Assembly: GCA_910586395.1 (NCBI GenBank)
Contig: CAJUFX010000012.1
Coordinates: 1-64,000, forward strand
DNA: 64,000 nucleotides
Direction: 5' to 3'
DNA from: an uncultured Bacteroidales bacterium
GTDB lineage: Bacteria; Bacteroidota; Bacteroidia; Bacteroidales; P3
This document shows, piece by piece, positions 17,261-24,755 of this stretch; the stretch's first letter is position 1, and every line of letters begins with the position of its first letter. Both the position numbers and the translations under genes were made by a program. Under the pieces are notes generated by a model. The model saw only the letters and a program-made list of their open reading frames with translations, was not told the DNA's origin and did no database searches.

Positions 17261-17659
17261 TCAGTCCAAGGCGGGTGGACCGCGCGTAGCGGAATGCGGT
17301 TGTTTGGTGGTGGCTCGTTCGCAACGGTTTGATATGAATATTGATACGGCCTGTTGGAATGCCATGCAGGCCAAGCCGGCGGCCACCACCGTGAAGATGA
17401 GGTAATCTAAGTGCTGGATGGTTTGGAACTGTTCCGCAGAGTGGCTGTGTGCCGGCGTCGTGTCGGCAGGCGTCTGCCACGGATGGGCGTAATAGTGGGA
17501 GTGAACCACTATGGCGTTGTCGAAACGGTGGGCGTGCGTGAACAGCGAGCCACCGACGAAATAGAACAGGAACAAGGTCAGCATCCCGACGGCCAAAACC
17601 GTTTTCCGTATTTCGGAATGGAATCTCGTATGTCGGATGGTCGTTGTCTTCATCGTCAT
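17261..17659 (-). CDS. Small His-rich membrane protein upstream of the TonB receptor
   Basis: This is a 132-residue protein with two predicted membrane helices (about residues 20-40 and 85-110). The loop between them is His-rich: LFTHAHRFDNAIVVHSHYYA, then AHSHSAEQFQTIQHLDYL. Small proteins with this HSH loop are often found next to TonB receptors in Bacteroidota. By analogy they are suspected to work in divalent metal (zinc) handling, but I know of no biochemical proof. Start could be M1 (17659) or M3 (17653). The receptor starts 154 bases further on in the same direction, so the two are likely co-transcribed. Confidence 0.7.
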   Translation of the reverse strand: MTMKTTTIRHTRFHSEIRKTVLAVGMLTLFLFYFVGGSLFTHAHRFDNAIVVHSHYYAHPWQTPADTTPAHSHSAEQFQTIQHLDYLIFTVVAAGLACMAFQQAVSIFISNRCERATTKQPHSATRGPPALD

Positions 17660-17719
17660 GTGGCGGAGAGGCGTTCAAATGCCGTTCAATGCCAAAGGCA
17701 TGGCGCTCAAAACGCGGCG

Positions 17720-17727
17720 CAAAATTA
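17720..17727 (-). promoter_or_regulatory. Candidate promoter of the His-rich gene
   Basis: TAATTTTG on the minus strand fits TAnnTTTG. It is about 60 bases upstream of the start codon. The -33 region is simply A/T-rich. It is back-to-back with the tRNA-Ala promoter 30 bases away. Confidence 0.5.
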
Positions 17728-17734
17728 CATAATT

Positions 17735-17764
17735 TTTCAAAATAAAAATTTTGTTGTATCTTTG
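17735..17764 (+). promoter_or_regulatory. tRNA-Ala promoter
   Basis: The -7 box is TATCTTTG (17757-17764). TTTC (17735-17738) is 18 bases upstream. The mature tRNA begins at 17776. Confidence 0.7.
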
Positions 17765-17775
17765 CATCCGCTTTT

Positions 17776-17848
17776 GGGGGATTAGCTCATCTGGTAGAGC
17801 GTTTGGTTCGCAATCAAAAGGTAGTGGGTTCGAGTCCCATATCCTCCA
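17776..17848 (+). tRNA. tRNA-Ala (anticodon CGC)
   Basis: The cloverleaf is complete. The acceptor arm is GGGGGAT (17776-17782) with ATCCTCC (17841-17847). The D arm is GCTC/GAGC. The anticodon stem TTTGG/TCAAA carries loop TTCGCAA, with CGC at 17809-17811. The T arm is GTGGG/CCCAT around TTCGAGT, and the discriminator is A. The third acceptor pair is G3-U70, the alanine identity element, which supports the anticodon reading (codon GCG). CCA is not encoded. Confidence 0.95.
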
Positions 17849-17890
17849 CAGGAAAAAGATTCAGAACGCTTTAAAAGAGTGTTTTATGAG

Positions 17891-17925
17891 AAACGGGCTT
17901 TGATAGGGATATCAAAGCCCGTTTT
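17891..17925 (+). terminator. Terminator after tRNA-Ala
   Basis: AAACGGGCTTTGATA pairs with TATCAAAGCCCGTTT around a GGGA loop, a perfect 15-bp stem ending in a T5 tract (17922-17926). Confidence 0.9.
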
Positions 17926-17983
17926 TGTTTTCCGAGAGTGTCCTTTCGGCGGACATATCCGTAGAAAAGTATTGGCGGCTTCG

Positions 17984-18411
17984 ATGCGGACAATGTCGGC
18001 GTCCGCCCCGGTGGTGCATGCGGCATCATCGAAGATTACCACGACAAACCCGGAAGGTGTGGCGGCAGGCAATAAGTGCCTTATTCTACCGCGGAACCAG
18101 GAACTGGAATACGAGGGCGAGGTATACGCCACCGATGACCAAGGATATTACGTCTATGAGAAAAACGAGCCGCTGACCACTGTATAATAAGAATTATTAA
18201 TAGAAATGGAGATATTGGATTGACAGGCGGAGTAATACTTCAAGATGATGGTGGTTATATGTCTTTTGCAAGTCCAATCATTGGGAAGAATAAAGAGGCA
18301 ATCTTCGAGTGCTTTGTCGGAACCCGTACGAAAAATGATGATAATGAAACTGTAAATGAAAAAGTGATAGGATGGCGCAGATTATACTATGGGGGTATAA
18401 TAAGAGGCTAA
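17984..18411 (+). pseudogene. Degenerate reading frame downstream of tRNA-Ala
   Basis: Two protein-like fragments lie in adjacent frames. The first (17984-18187) ends GYYVYEKNEPLTTV and then stop. The second is open from 18160, reads IINRNGDIGLTGGVILQDDG around 18190-18250 and continues to a stop at 18411. A one-base indel between 18160 and 18187 would join them into one ~140-residue frame, so this looks like a broken gene. The second half is clearly AT-richer than flanking genes. I do not recognise the family. It might instead be two small genes or non-coding sequence. Confidence 0.4.
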
Positions 18412-18978
18412 AATTCTCTAAAATGAAGCGGCGTGGATGTCTTCATTAGATAGTTTAGTTTTTCCTCAAAAATGATGGAAGCATGAGGATGTGTGTCATC
18501 AAGGGTGATATTTCGATATAAGAAACGTTGCGTGGTGTCGTAATAATCAGGCCCCCATTGCATGATGCCATTGGGAAACGCATTCCATATGACGACAAGA
18601 TATTTGCCATATTTTAGCGACCTCCCCCCCCCTTGTATTATCGGCAACACTTTCGACATAACCTGAATCAAAGGTGGACGTATGGTGAAATGTGCAGTTA
18701 TGTCCGATGGCGGTATCGTAGGTGCCGTCCTTTAATGTGATGGTATAATGTTTGAATATTGAAGTTACCGATGCATCGAAATCAACATTTTCAGACGAAG
18801 TTTGGTAAATCATAGCAACAATTGGGTTATAAGGAAGCTCACGGTGTACATATATGCTGCACGTGTCGGCCGAGGTATCCACTGCGGGTTCGTCCCCGCC
18901 GGTAAGGGTGTTGGGTTTGTCTTCGCAGGAGATGGCGATGTAGGCGATGGCGGCGAGAATAAGGAGCAGTTTCTTCAT
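18408..18978 (-). pseudogene. Small lipoprotein gene, out of frame at a G9 tract
   Basis: The frame starts at ATG 18978 with a lipoprotein signal, MKKLLLILAAIAYIAISCED (Cys at residue 18). It reads through VADNTRGG and then enters a homopolymer of nine G on this strand (18624-18632). Beyond it, the protein-like sequence continues in another frame (RSLKYGKYLVVIWNAFPNG to STPLHFREF, stop at 18408). With eight G the two halves join exactly into one 189-residue lipoprotein. This is either a phase-variable switch caught off, a decaying gene, or a homopolymer sequencing error. No known domain is seen. Composition is AT-richer than the neighbours. A -7 box on this strand at 19011-19018 supports the start. 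Confidence 0.65.
18624..18632. repeat. C9/G9 homopolymer in the lipoprotein gene
   Basis: Nine consecutive C on the plus strand, exactly at the point where the lipoprotein reading frame shifts. Loss of one base (or gain of two) restores the frame. Confidence 0.9.
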
Positions 18979-19010
18979 GGCGGGAGTTTGTTTGGATGTG
19001 GTTGATAATG

Positions 19011-19018
19011 CAAAGGTA
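19011..19018 (-). promoter_or_regulatory. Lipoprotein gene -7 box
   Basis: TACCTTTG on the minus strand, 33 bases upstream of ATG 18978. TTTA (19035-19038) is a weak -33 at 16 bases. This rules out the longer in-frame start at 19065. Confidence 0.6.
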
Positions 19019-19252
19019 AACAAAAAAATGAATCTAAAATAAGATGCAAGCCGAACGCAGAACAAGTTTGCTTGATTCTGCCGGGGTGCCGCATTTATAG
19101 TAAACGAAGTAAGATATGTCGGTCAAGAAAGTACGTATAAGCGAGTTGCTTTAGTTGCGACACGATGCATCCGATGAAGGTCGCTTTATGCCGGCGGCCG
19201 GAAATTTCATCGCGTCGTCTTGCCGTATCGCGGGATGATTTTTTAGGTAAAT

Positions 19253-19280
19253 CTGATTTTTATAAAACGATAAAAATCAG
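19253..19280. promoter_or_regulatory. AT-rich perfect inverted repeat upstream of katA
   Basis: CTGATTTTTAT (19253-19263) and ATAAAAATCAG (19270-19280) form a perfect 11-bp dyad around AAAACG, followed by TTTCTTTT. It lies about 75 bases before the candidate katA -7 box. It could be an operator for a peroxide or iron regulator, or an AT-rich terminator; sequence alone does not decide. Confidence 0.5.
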
Positions 19281-19331
19281 TTTCTTTTAAGGTGTGTTTG
19301 GGGGATATGTCTAACGGCCAAAGTATTAGGA

Positions 19332-19363
19332 CTTGCGTTAATGTGGAATTATGCTTTAATTTG
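19332..19363 (+). promoter_or_regulatory. Candidate katA promoter
   Basis: CTTG (19332-19335) is followed after 20 bases by TTAATTTG (19356-19363), one mismatch from TAnnTTTG. The start codon is 67 bases further on. Confidence 0.5.
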
Positions 19364-19430
19364 TAAGACTGTTTCAATGCAATGCACAAAACCTAACTAT
19401 ATATAACTTATATAAAACTATTGTGATTGT

Positions 19431-20936
19431 ATGAAAAAGAAAAGACTTACCGCCGAAAACGGACGTCCGATTGCAGACAATCAGAATGTCCAGACTGCGG
19501 GTCCTCGCGGGCCATTCACGGCTCAAGACCCGTGGTATCTTGAAAAAATCGCTCATTTCGATCGCGAAGTGATTCCCGAAAGAAGAATGCACGCCAAGGG
19601 TTCGGGGGCTTTCGGAACGTTTACCGTTACCCACGACATTACCGAATTTACACGCGCTTCGATTTTTGCCGAGGTAGGGAAGCAGACGCCCTGTCTCGTA
19701 AGATTCTCCACCGTGGCGGGAGAACGGGGTGCCGCCGATGCCGAACGCGACATACGCGGCTTCGCGATGAAGTTTTACACGGATCAGGGCAACTGGGATT
19801 TGGTCGGGAACAACACGCCCGTGTTTTTTCTGCGCGATCCCCTGAAGTTCCCCGACCTCAACCACGCCATCAAGCGTGACCCGCGCACGGGCATGCGTAA
19901 CCCGACGGCCAACTGGGATTTCTGGACGTTGCTTCCCGAGGCGCTCCATCAGATTACAATTACCATGTCGCCGCGCGGCATCCCCGCGTCTTTCCGTCAC
20001 ATGCACGGGTTCGGCAGCCATACGTACAGTTTTATCAACAAGGATAACAAGCGGACGTGGGTCAAATTTCATTTCCAAACCCTTCAGGGCATCAAGAACC
20101 TGACCGACAAGGAAGCCGAAGCCATCATAGCCAAGGACCGCGAATCGCATCAGCGCGATTTGTTCGAGGCCATCGAACGCGGCGAATTTCCGCGTTGGAA
20201 GATGCAGGTGCAACTGATGACGGAAGACGAGGCCAAGAAATACAAGATCAATCCTTTTGACCTGACGAAGGTCTGGTATCACAAGGACTTTCCGTTGCGG
20301 GACGTCGGCATTCTCGAACTCAACCGCAACCCGGAGAACTTCTTTGCCGAAATCGAACAGGCGGCGTTCAATCCCGCCAATATCGTGGAAGGCATCGGCT
20401 TCTCTCCCGACAAGATGCTTCAAGGTCGTCTATTCTCTTACGGAGACGCGCAACGCTACCGGCTCGGCGTGAACCATCACCTTATCCCGGTCAACCAGCC
20501 GAAGTGTCCGTTCCACTCATACCATCGGGACGGCCAGATGCGTACCGACGGCAATCTCGGCGATACGATCGCCTATGAACCCAACAGTTTCGGCGAATGG
20601 CAGGAGACGCCCTCGCTCAAAGAGCCGCCGATGGGATTGTCCGGGGAAGTCTATAACTACGATGAACGTCAGTATGATGACGATTACTACACGCAACCCG
20701 GAAAGTTGTGGCGACTGATGACGGCGGCCGACCGAAAGGCCACCTGCCAGAATACGGCCGCCCAGATGAAGGAAGTGCCGCTCTTCATCAAGCAGCGTCA
20801 CGTGCGGGCGTGCCACAATGCGGATCCGGAGTACGGAAAGATGCTGGCGGAAGCCTTGGGCATCGATCTGGCGGAAGCCCTCGTGGCGGAAGATCCGGCG
20901 CATCCGGCATGGGACAAACGCAAGACGCGTAAATAA
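19431..20936 (+). CDS. katA: Monofunctional haem catalase
   Basis: The enzyme dismutates hydrogen peroxide to water and oxygen. The 501-residue protein is of the small-subunit, KatA-like class. The active-site His is H54 (RRMHAKGSGAFG), the distal Asn is N127 (LVGNNTPVFF), and the proximal haem ligand is Tyr337 (GRLFSYGDAQRYRLG). The FRHMHGFGSHTYSF segment and the NADPH-region sequences are present. There is no signal peptide, so it is cytosolic. It sits alone between an AT-rich patch and hydF, with its own promoter candidate and a strong terminator. A catalase beside hydrogenase maturases suggests an anaerobe that tolerates some oxygen. Confidence 0.97.
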   Translation: MKKKRLTAENGRPIADNQNVQTAGPRGPFTAQDPWYLEKIAHFDREVIPERRMHAKGSGAFGTFTVTHDITEFTRASIFAEVGKQTPCLVRFSTVAGERGAADAERDIRGFAMKFYTDQGNWDLVGNNTPVFFLRDPLKFPDLNHAIKRDPRTGMRNPTANWDFWTLLPEALHQITITMSPRGIPASFRHMHGFGSHTYSFINKDNKRTWVKFHFQTLQGIKNLTDKEAEAIIAKDRESHQRDLFEAIERGEFPRWKMQVQLMTEDEAKKYKINPFDLTKVWYHKDFPLRDVGILELNRNPENFFAEIEQAAFNPANIVEGIGFSPDKMLQGRLFSYGDAQRYRLGVNHHLIPVNQPKCPFHSYHRDGQMRTDGNLGDTIAYEPNSFGEWQETPSLKEPPMGLSGEVYNYDERQYDDDYYTQPGKLWRLMTAADRKATCQNTAAQMKEVPLFIKQRHVRACHNADPEYGKMLAEALGIDLAEALVAEDPAHPAWDKRKTRK

Positions 20937-20975
20937 GCCTGTTTCTACGGATGATCCTTTGGGATGAAATCCGCC

Positions 20976-21013
20976 ATAGCCCTGCCTGTAAAAAAAGGCG
21001 GGGCTATTTTTTT
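20976..21013. terminator. Terminator between convergent katA and hydF
   Basis: ATAGCCCTGCCT (20976-20987) pairs with AGGCGGGGCTAT (20996-21007) with one G-U pair. T7 follows on the plus strand, and the A-rich loop and flank provide T on the minus strand. It ends within the hydF stop codon region, so it can serve katA and possibly hydF. Confidence 0.85.
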
Positions 21014-22277
21014 ATGCTTTTCGGAACGGCGCGACGGCGCGGTCGAAGATGCCTTGCAGATAGGCGAGCGTCATGCCGTAGTTGCTGACCGGTACGCCGG
21101 CTTCCGCAAAGGGTCTCAGCCGTTGTTCCAGTTGTTTGCCCGTGACCATGCAGCCGCCGCATTGAATCACGAGCGCATAGTCGGCCGGGCGGTCGGGGAG
21201 CGGGTTCAAACCCGATACGAATTCGAACTGCAGCCGTTTGCCGGTCCGTTGTCGGAGCAGGTTGGGCAGTTTGACGCGGCCGATGTCGTGGCAGTTGGTC
21301 TGATGCGTGCAGGATTCCAGCAATAAGATTTTGTCGTCGTCCCGCAAGCGGGCGATATGGGGCGTGCCTTGCAGATAGAGGTCGAACGGACCTTTCTGAC
21401 GCGCGAGGCAGATGCTGAAGCTCGTGAGCGGCTGTTCGGCCGGCAGTATCGCATGCACCTCTTTGAAGGCCTGGCTGTCGGTGATGACGAGACGGGGCGG
21501 CTGCCTGAGGCTTTGGAGCATGGTCGGCAGTTCTTCGGTTTGGCAGAGCAGACAGCCGGCATGCAGGTCAAGGCATTGGCGGCTGATTTGCACCTGCGGC
21601 AGGATGAGGCGGTCTTTGGGGGCTTCGGCGTCGATGGGCGTTACGAGCAGGACGAGGTCACCGGCTTGAACCAGGCCTTCCAGAACGGGGCGGGGGGCGG
21701 CGTCCGTGCCGGAGGCCAGCACGGTTTTGAGCGCGGCGATGAGCGGGGCTACGGCACCCTGCGTTTCGGCTTCGGGCGTCCCCTGCGCTTCGACTCCGGG
21801 CGTAACCAGTGCATCGGCCGTGTGGGCTTCGCTCACCGAAAAGTCCACGATCGGGCTGTCGGGAAATCGCCGCGCTAAATCGGCTTTCAGCGCGTTTGAC
21901 AGCGGCATTTCGTCCCGCTTGTTGTGCAGCAGTACGGACGGGATGCGCTTTTGCGCGAGCAACGTGCAGATTTCCTGCTCGGTTTGACCGAAATCGTTGT
22001 GCGAGAACAGCACGACGGCGGCCTGCAACAGGTCTATGGCGCGGCGGCTGCGTTCCACGCGCTGCAAGCCGACGCCGCCCCCGTCGTCCCAGCCGGCGGT
22101 GTCTATCCAGACGCAACGGCCAAGGCCGAAAACTTCCATGGATTTCTTGACCGGGTCGGTCGTCGTGCCGGGCGTATCGGAAACGATGGAGACCTGCTGG
22201 CCGGTCAGCAGGTTCATCAGCGCGCTCTTGCCTTGGTTGCGACGGCCCAAAAGGCCGATGAATATCTCGTTGTGCAT
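21012..22277 (-). CDS. hydF: [FeFe]-hydrogenase H-cluster maturation GTPase HydF
   Basis: HydF is the scaffold that receives the diiron subcluster built with HydE and HydG and delivers it to HydA. The 421-residue protein has an N-terminal GTPase domain: P-loop GRRNQGKSAL (11-20), SDTPGTTTDP, DTAGWDD (59-65), HNKRDE (118-123). A middle dimerisation domain follows, then the iron-sulfur site with C323 and H325 (ESCTHQTNCH) and C373/C376 (IQCGGC), the CxH...CxxC pattern of HydF. hydE lies 16 kb away fused to nadD. hydG and any hydrogenase are not in the window. It ends 6 bases upstream of the DUF1016 stop codon region but need not share a transcript. Confidence 0.93.
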   Translation of the reverse strand: MHNEIFIGLLGRRNQGKSALMNLLTGQQVSIVSDTPGTTTDPVKKSMEVFGLGRCVWIDTAGWDDGGGVGLQRVERSRRAIDLLQAAVVLFSHNDFGQTEQEICTLLAQKRIPSVLLHNKRDEMPLSNALKADLARRFPDSPIVDFSVSEAHTADALVTPGVEAQGTPEAETQGAVAPLIAALKTVLASGTDAAPRPVLEGLVQAGDLVLLVTPIDAEAPKDRLILPQVQISRQCLDLHAGCLLCQTEELPTMLQSLRQPPRLVITDSQAFKEVHAILPAEQPLTSFSICLARQKGPFDLYLQGTPHIARLRDDDKILLLESCTHQTNCHDIGRVKLPNLLRQRTGKRLQFEFVSGLNPLPDRPADYALVIQCGGCMVTGKQLEQRLRPFAEAGVPVSNYGMTLAYLQGIFDRAVAPFRKA

Positions 22278-22283
22278 GGGACT

Positions 22284-23441
22284 TTAGTTTTCTTTTTCAA
22301 ATTGTAATCTCAGTAATGCGGTCTGTCTGTTTATTTCTTCTTGCAATTCTTGGGCCGATGGTAAAAGCAATTTATATTTCGTGGCAAAAAGCTGTTCATT
22401 GCCTTTTAGGACCGAATATCGTGCTATATTCTCGTCTGTTTCAGAACACAAGACGATACCTATCGTAGGATTATCATCAAGTCCACGGCGTAATTCATCA
22501 TACATCTTTACATACATATCCATTTGTCCTACATCTTGATATGTGACCTTGTTCAATTTGAGGTCTATCAGGATAAAACATTTTAGGATATAGTTATAGA
22601 ATACAAGGTCAACATAGTAGTCCTCTTGTGGAGTCCGAATAAGTTGCTGACGGGCAACCAAGGCAAATCCTTTTCCCATTTCCAGCAGGAAATGTTCCAT
22701 GTTGTCAATAATGGCTTGCTCTAGTTTTTGTTCGGTGTAGCCTGCATTGCCTGGTAATCCAAGAAACTCTAAAACAGTGGGATTCTTGATAAATTCAAAC
22801 TTTTCTTTCTGATAATTATCGGTGTTTTGCTTCATCTCCCGTTTTACCTCATCTGAACATTGGGAAAGAACCATGCGTTCATAATATTGTGTGTTGATGT
22901 TGCGATTAAGTGTACGGAAACTCCACATCCCTTGTGCTGCTTCGTGCATATACCAATTGCGGGCCTGTTTGTCCGTAACCCGTATCAAGCGTTCATAGTG
23001 CGACCAAGGAAGTAGAGCCAATTGGTTTTGAGGCAATTGGTCAGACATCATCTGACCTTTTTGTTTGAATGTCTGTTTTTTTTGTAGTTCTGTAGATTGG
23101 TCAGACAGTGTCTGACCAATTACATAGTCTTTGAATTCCAAATAAAAACGTCTGAAATTTTTGCAGTTTGTCTCGGAATATCCTTGTCCGAATTCTTCTG
23201 TCAATATTTGAGAAGCGATAGCAATTATTCGTTTTCCATATTCGGCTCGCTTTTCTCCATGCTGTTCCTCTTCTACAATTCGTTTGCCTAAGTTCCAATT
23301 GGTGTTTACCTGACTGAAATTGATGGCTGCATAGGCTCGTTTTAGATTGGCCCGTACAATATTGCGAAGTTCTTCAACAAAGCGAAGCTCGTTAGATGAA
23401 AGCGGCAATGGCGTATCAGTTGTGGATTGTGTTTTTTTCAT
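22284..23441 (-). CDS. DUF1016/YhcG-family PDDEXK nuclease-like protein
   Basis: This 385-residue protein has an N-terminal helical DUF1016 domain (about residues 15-130; INFSQVNTNWNLGKRIVEEE, YGKRIIAIASQILTEEFG, CKNFRRFYLEF). The C-terminal domain (about 190-370) has the PDDEXK-like core YYVDLVFYNY...CFILIDLKL and MYDELRRGLDDNPTIGIVLC. Family members are linked to restriction and defence loci, but no partner gene is here. A linker (about residues 110-140) carries near-duplicate segments QTLSDQS and QMMSDQL encoded by palindromic DNA. The gene is visibly AT-richer than its neighbours, suggesting recent acquisition. ATG 23441 (MKKTQST) is preferred; 23468 is an alternative. Confidence 0.85.
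   Translation of the reverse strand: MKKTQSTTDTPLPLSSNELRFVEELRNIVRANLKRAYAAINFSQVNTNWNLGKRIVEEEQHGEKRAEYGKRIIAIASQILTEEFGQGYSETNCKNFRRFYLEFKDYVIGQTLSDQSTELQKKQTFKQKGQMMSDQLPQNQLALLPWSHYERLIRVTDKQARNWYMHEAAQGMWSFRTLNRNINTQYYERMVLSQCSDEVKREMKQNTDNYQKEKFEFIKNPTVLEFLGLPGNAGYTEQKLEQAIIDNMEHFLLEMGKGFALVARQQLIRTPQEDYYVDLVFYNYILKCFILIDLKLNKVTYQDVGQMDMYVKMYDELRRGLDDNPTIGIVLCSETDENIARYSVLKGNEQLFATKYKLLLPSAQELQEEINRQTALLRLQFEKEN
23096..23120. repeat. 25-bp palindrome inside the DUF1016 gene
   Basis: ATTGGTCAGACA and TGTCTGACCAAT are perfect inverted arms around one G. A second, partial copy (GGTCAGA-catca-TCTGACC) lies about 65 bases away, near 23038-23056. Both fall in the linker between the two protein domains. 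Confidence 0.8.
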
Positions 23442-23783
23442 TTTGTTATGTGTCCCTTGTATTGTCATTGGTTCCGCAAGTTGCGGGCCTGCGGCATACC
23501 CGTCGTTTGCATTCCCTAAAACTACAAACTTTTCAGGATTAGGCAAAATTTGTCCGGTCTTTTTGGGCCGGTGGAAATCCGTAAGCCGGTATCCTGCTAT
23601 GACGCCTACGGAAAAAATTCGTATCTTCGCAAGGCATACGGGTGACCCGACGGGCGGCCGCGGCGGTCGTTTCCCGTCCGCGGCCTGAGATTGGAAGCTT
23701 GTGGCGCGAGGCTTTCGGTTGACCTGTGGCGCGCGACTTGCGGTTCGCCTGTGGCCGTCGCTAACTTGATGACGAAGATGCGT
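23442..23783. other. Divergent intergenic region DUF1016 / LD-carboxypeptidase
   Basis: This ~340-base gap has no gene. It contains the possible DUF1016 promoter, a CCGCAA-g-TTGCGG hairpin near 23473-23485, a near -7 sequence TATCTTCG at 23622-23629 (plus), and an imperfect 25-bp tandem repeat at 23698-23747 beginning CTTGTGGCGCGAG / CCTGTGGCGCGCG. Confidence 0.6.
23517..23547 (-). promoter_or_regulatory. Possible DUF1016 gene promoter
   Basis: On the minus strand TTTG (23544-23547) is followed after 19 bases by TAGTTTTA (23517-23524), one mismatch from TAnnTTTG, about 76 bases before ATG 23441. Confidence 0.4.
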
Positions 23784-24755
23784 ATGGAGGAACAAAAAAT
23801 ACGGATTCCGCCGTTTTTAAAGGCGGGTGACAGGGTGGCCCTCGTTTCGCCGGCCGGCTGCATAGAGCCGGCTTGTCTGGAACGCGGCATCCGGCAGTTG
23901 TCCGAATGGGGCTTGCAGCCCGTCGTGGGGCCGCATGCGCTGGACCGCGCGGCCTTGTTCGCCGGCCGGCGGGAAGACCGCCTGCGGGATTTGCAATGGG
24001 CGTTGGACGATCCGGAAATCAAGGCCGTCATCGCGACGCGCGGCGGCTACGGCACGGCCTCGCTCATAGACGATTTGGATTTTTCGGCTTTTGGCCGCCA
24101 TCCTAAATGGGTCGTGGGTTTCAGCGACCTGACGGTGTTGCTTTCGCATCTGCAGCGGAACCTGCATGTCGCGTCGCTGCACGCCGCCATGCCGCAGACC
24201 TATCCGCAGGCGGTCGAAAAGGCCCCCTTGTCCCATCCGGCTTTGGCGACGCTCCGCCGCGCGCTCTTCGGCGAACCGCTCGGCTACGCGGCCTTGCCGC
24301 CGCATCCGGCCGGCCGGGCGGGCGTGGCGCGCGCCCCATTGATCGGCGGCAACCTCTCGGTGCTTTACAGCCTGCGCGGAACCCCTACCGACATAGACCC
24401 CGCCGGCAAAATCCTGTTCATCGAGGATCTAAACGAACTGGATTACCATGTGGACCGCATGTTGCTCAACCTCTACCGCGGCGGCTGGTTCGACCGTCTG
24501 GCGGGGCTCGTCGTGGGCGCGTTCACCGGCATCCGCGCCGGCGCGCGGCCGTTGGAAGAAAGCGTGACGGAAACCGTGGAACGCTATGTGTCGGCCGCCT
24601 ATGCCAAGGGCGCGCGCTATCCCGTGTATTACGACTTCCCGGCCGGCCATATCGAAAACCACCACGCGCTCTATATGGGCGTGCCGGCCGAACTGCGCGT
24701 CGGCGCGCCGGATCAGGCCGACTCCCTCGTATTCGATACCAATTCAAATGTCTGA
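23784..24755 (+). CDS. LD-carboxypeptidase (peptidase family S66)
   Basis: S66 enzymes cleave the L,D bond releasing the terminal D-Ala from tetrapeptides during murein recycling. The ~323-residue protein starts with the typical FLKAGDRVALVSPAG, has ATRGGYGTASLIDDLDF, the nucleophile serine in VGFSDLTVLL, the Glu in LFIEDLNELDYHVDRML and the catalytic His region in FPAGHIENHHALYMGV. No signal peptide is seen, in line with cytosolic recycling enzymes. Possible starts are 23769, 23778 and 23784; 23784 matches family length best. The next gene begins 8 bases before this stop. Confidence 0.9.
   Translation: MEEQKIRIPPFLKAGDRVALVSPAGCIEPACLERGIRQLSEWGLQPVVGPHALDRAALFAGRREDRLRDLQWALDDPEIKAVIATRGGYGTASLIDDLDFSAFGRHPKWVVGFSDLTVLLSHLQRNLHVASLHAAMPQTYPQAVEKAPLSHPALATLRRALFGEPLGYAALPPHPAGRAGVARAPLIGGNLSVLYSLRGTPTDIDPAGKILFIEDLNELDYHVDRMLLNLYRGGWFDRLAGLVVGAFTGIRAGARPLEESVTETVERYVSAAYAKGARYPVYYDFPAGHIENHHALYMGVPAELRVGAPDQADSLVFDTNSNV

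Larger units (their letters stand above)
18979..19430. other. Intergenic region between the lipoprotein gene and katA
   Basis: No gene is visible in about 450 bases. It contains the divergent lipoprotein promoter (19011-19018, minus), an AT-rich perfect inverted repeat (19253-19280) and the katA promoter candidate (19332-19363). Confidence 0.7.

Noticed and set aside
17879..17983. N-terminal extension of the fragment after tRNA-Ala
   Set aside because: It reads through the tRNA terminator hairpin, so it is not coding.
18160..18411. Small independent gene starting at TTG 18220
   Set aside because: The protein-like sequence extends upstream of that codon without a start, so a frame-broken fragment is more likely.
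23096..23120. 25-bp palindrome as a recombination or att site
   Set aside because: No integrase, no direct repeats flanking the gene, and the palindrome is in the middle of the reading frame.
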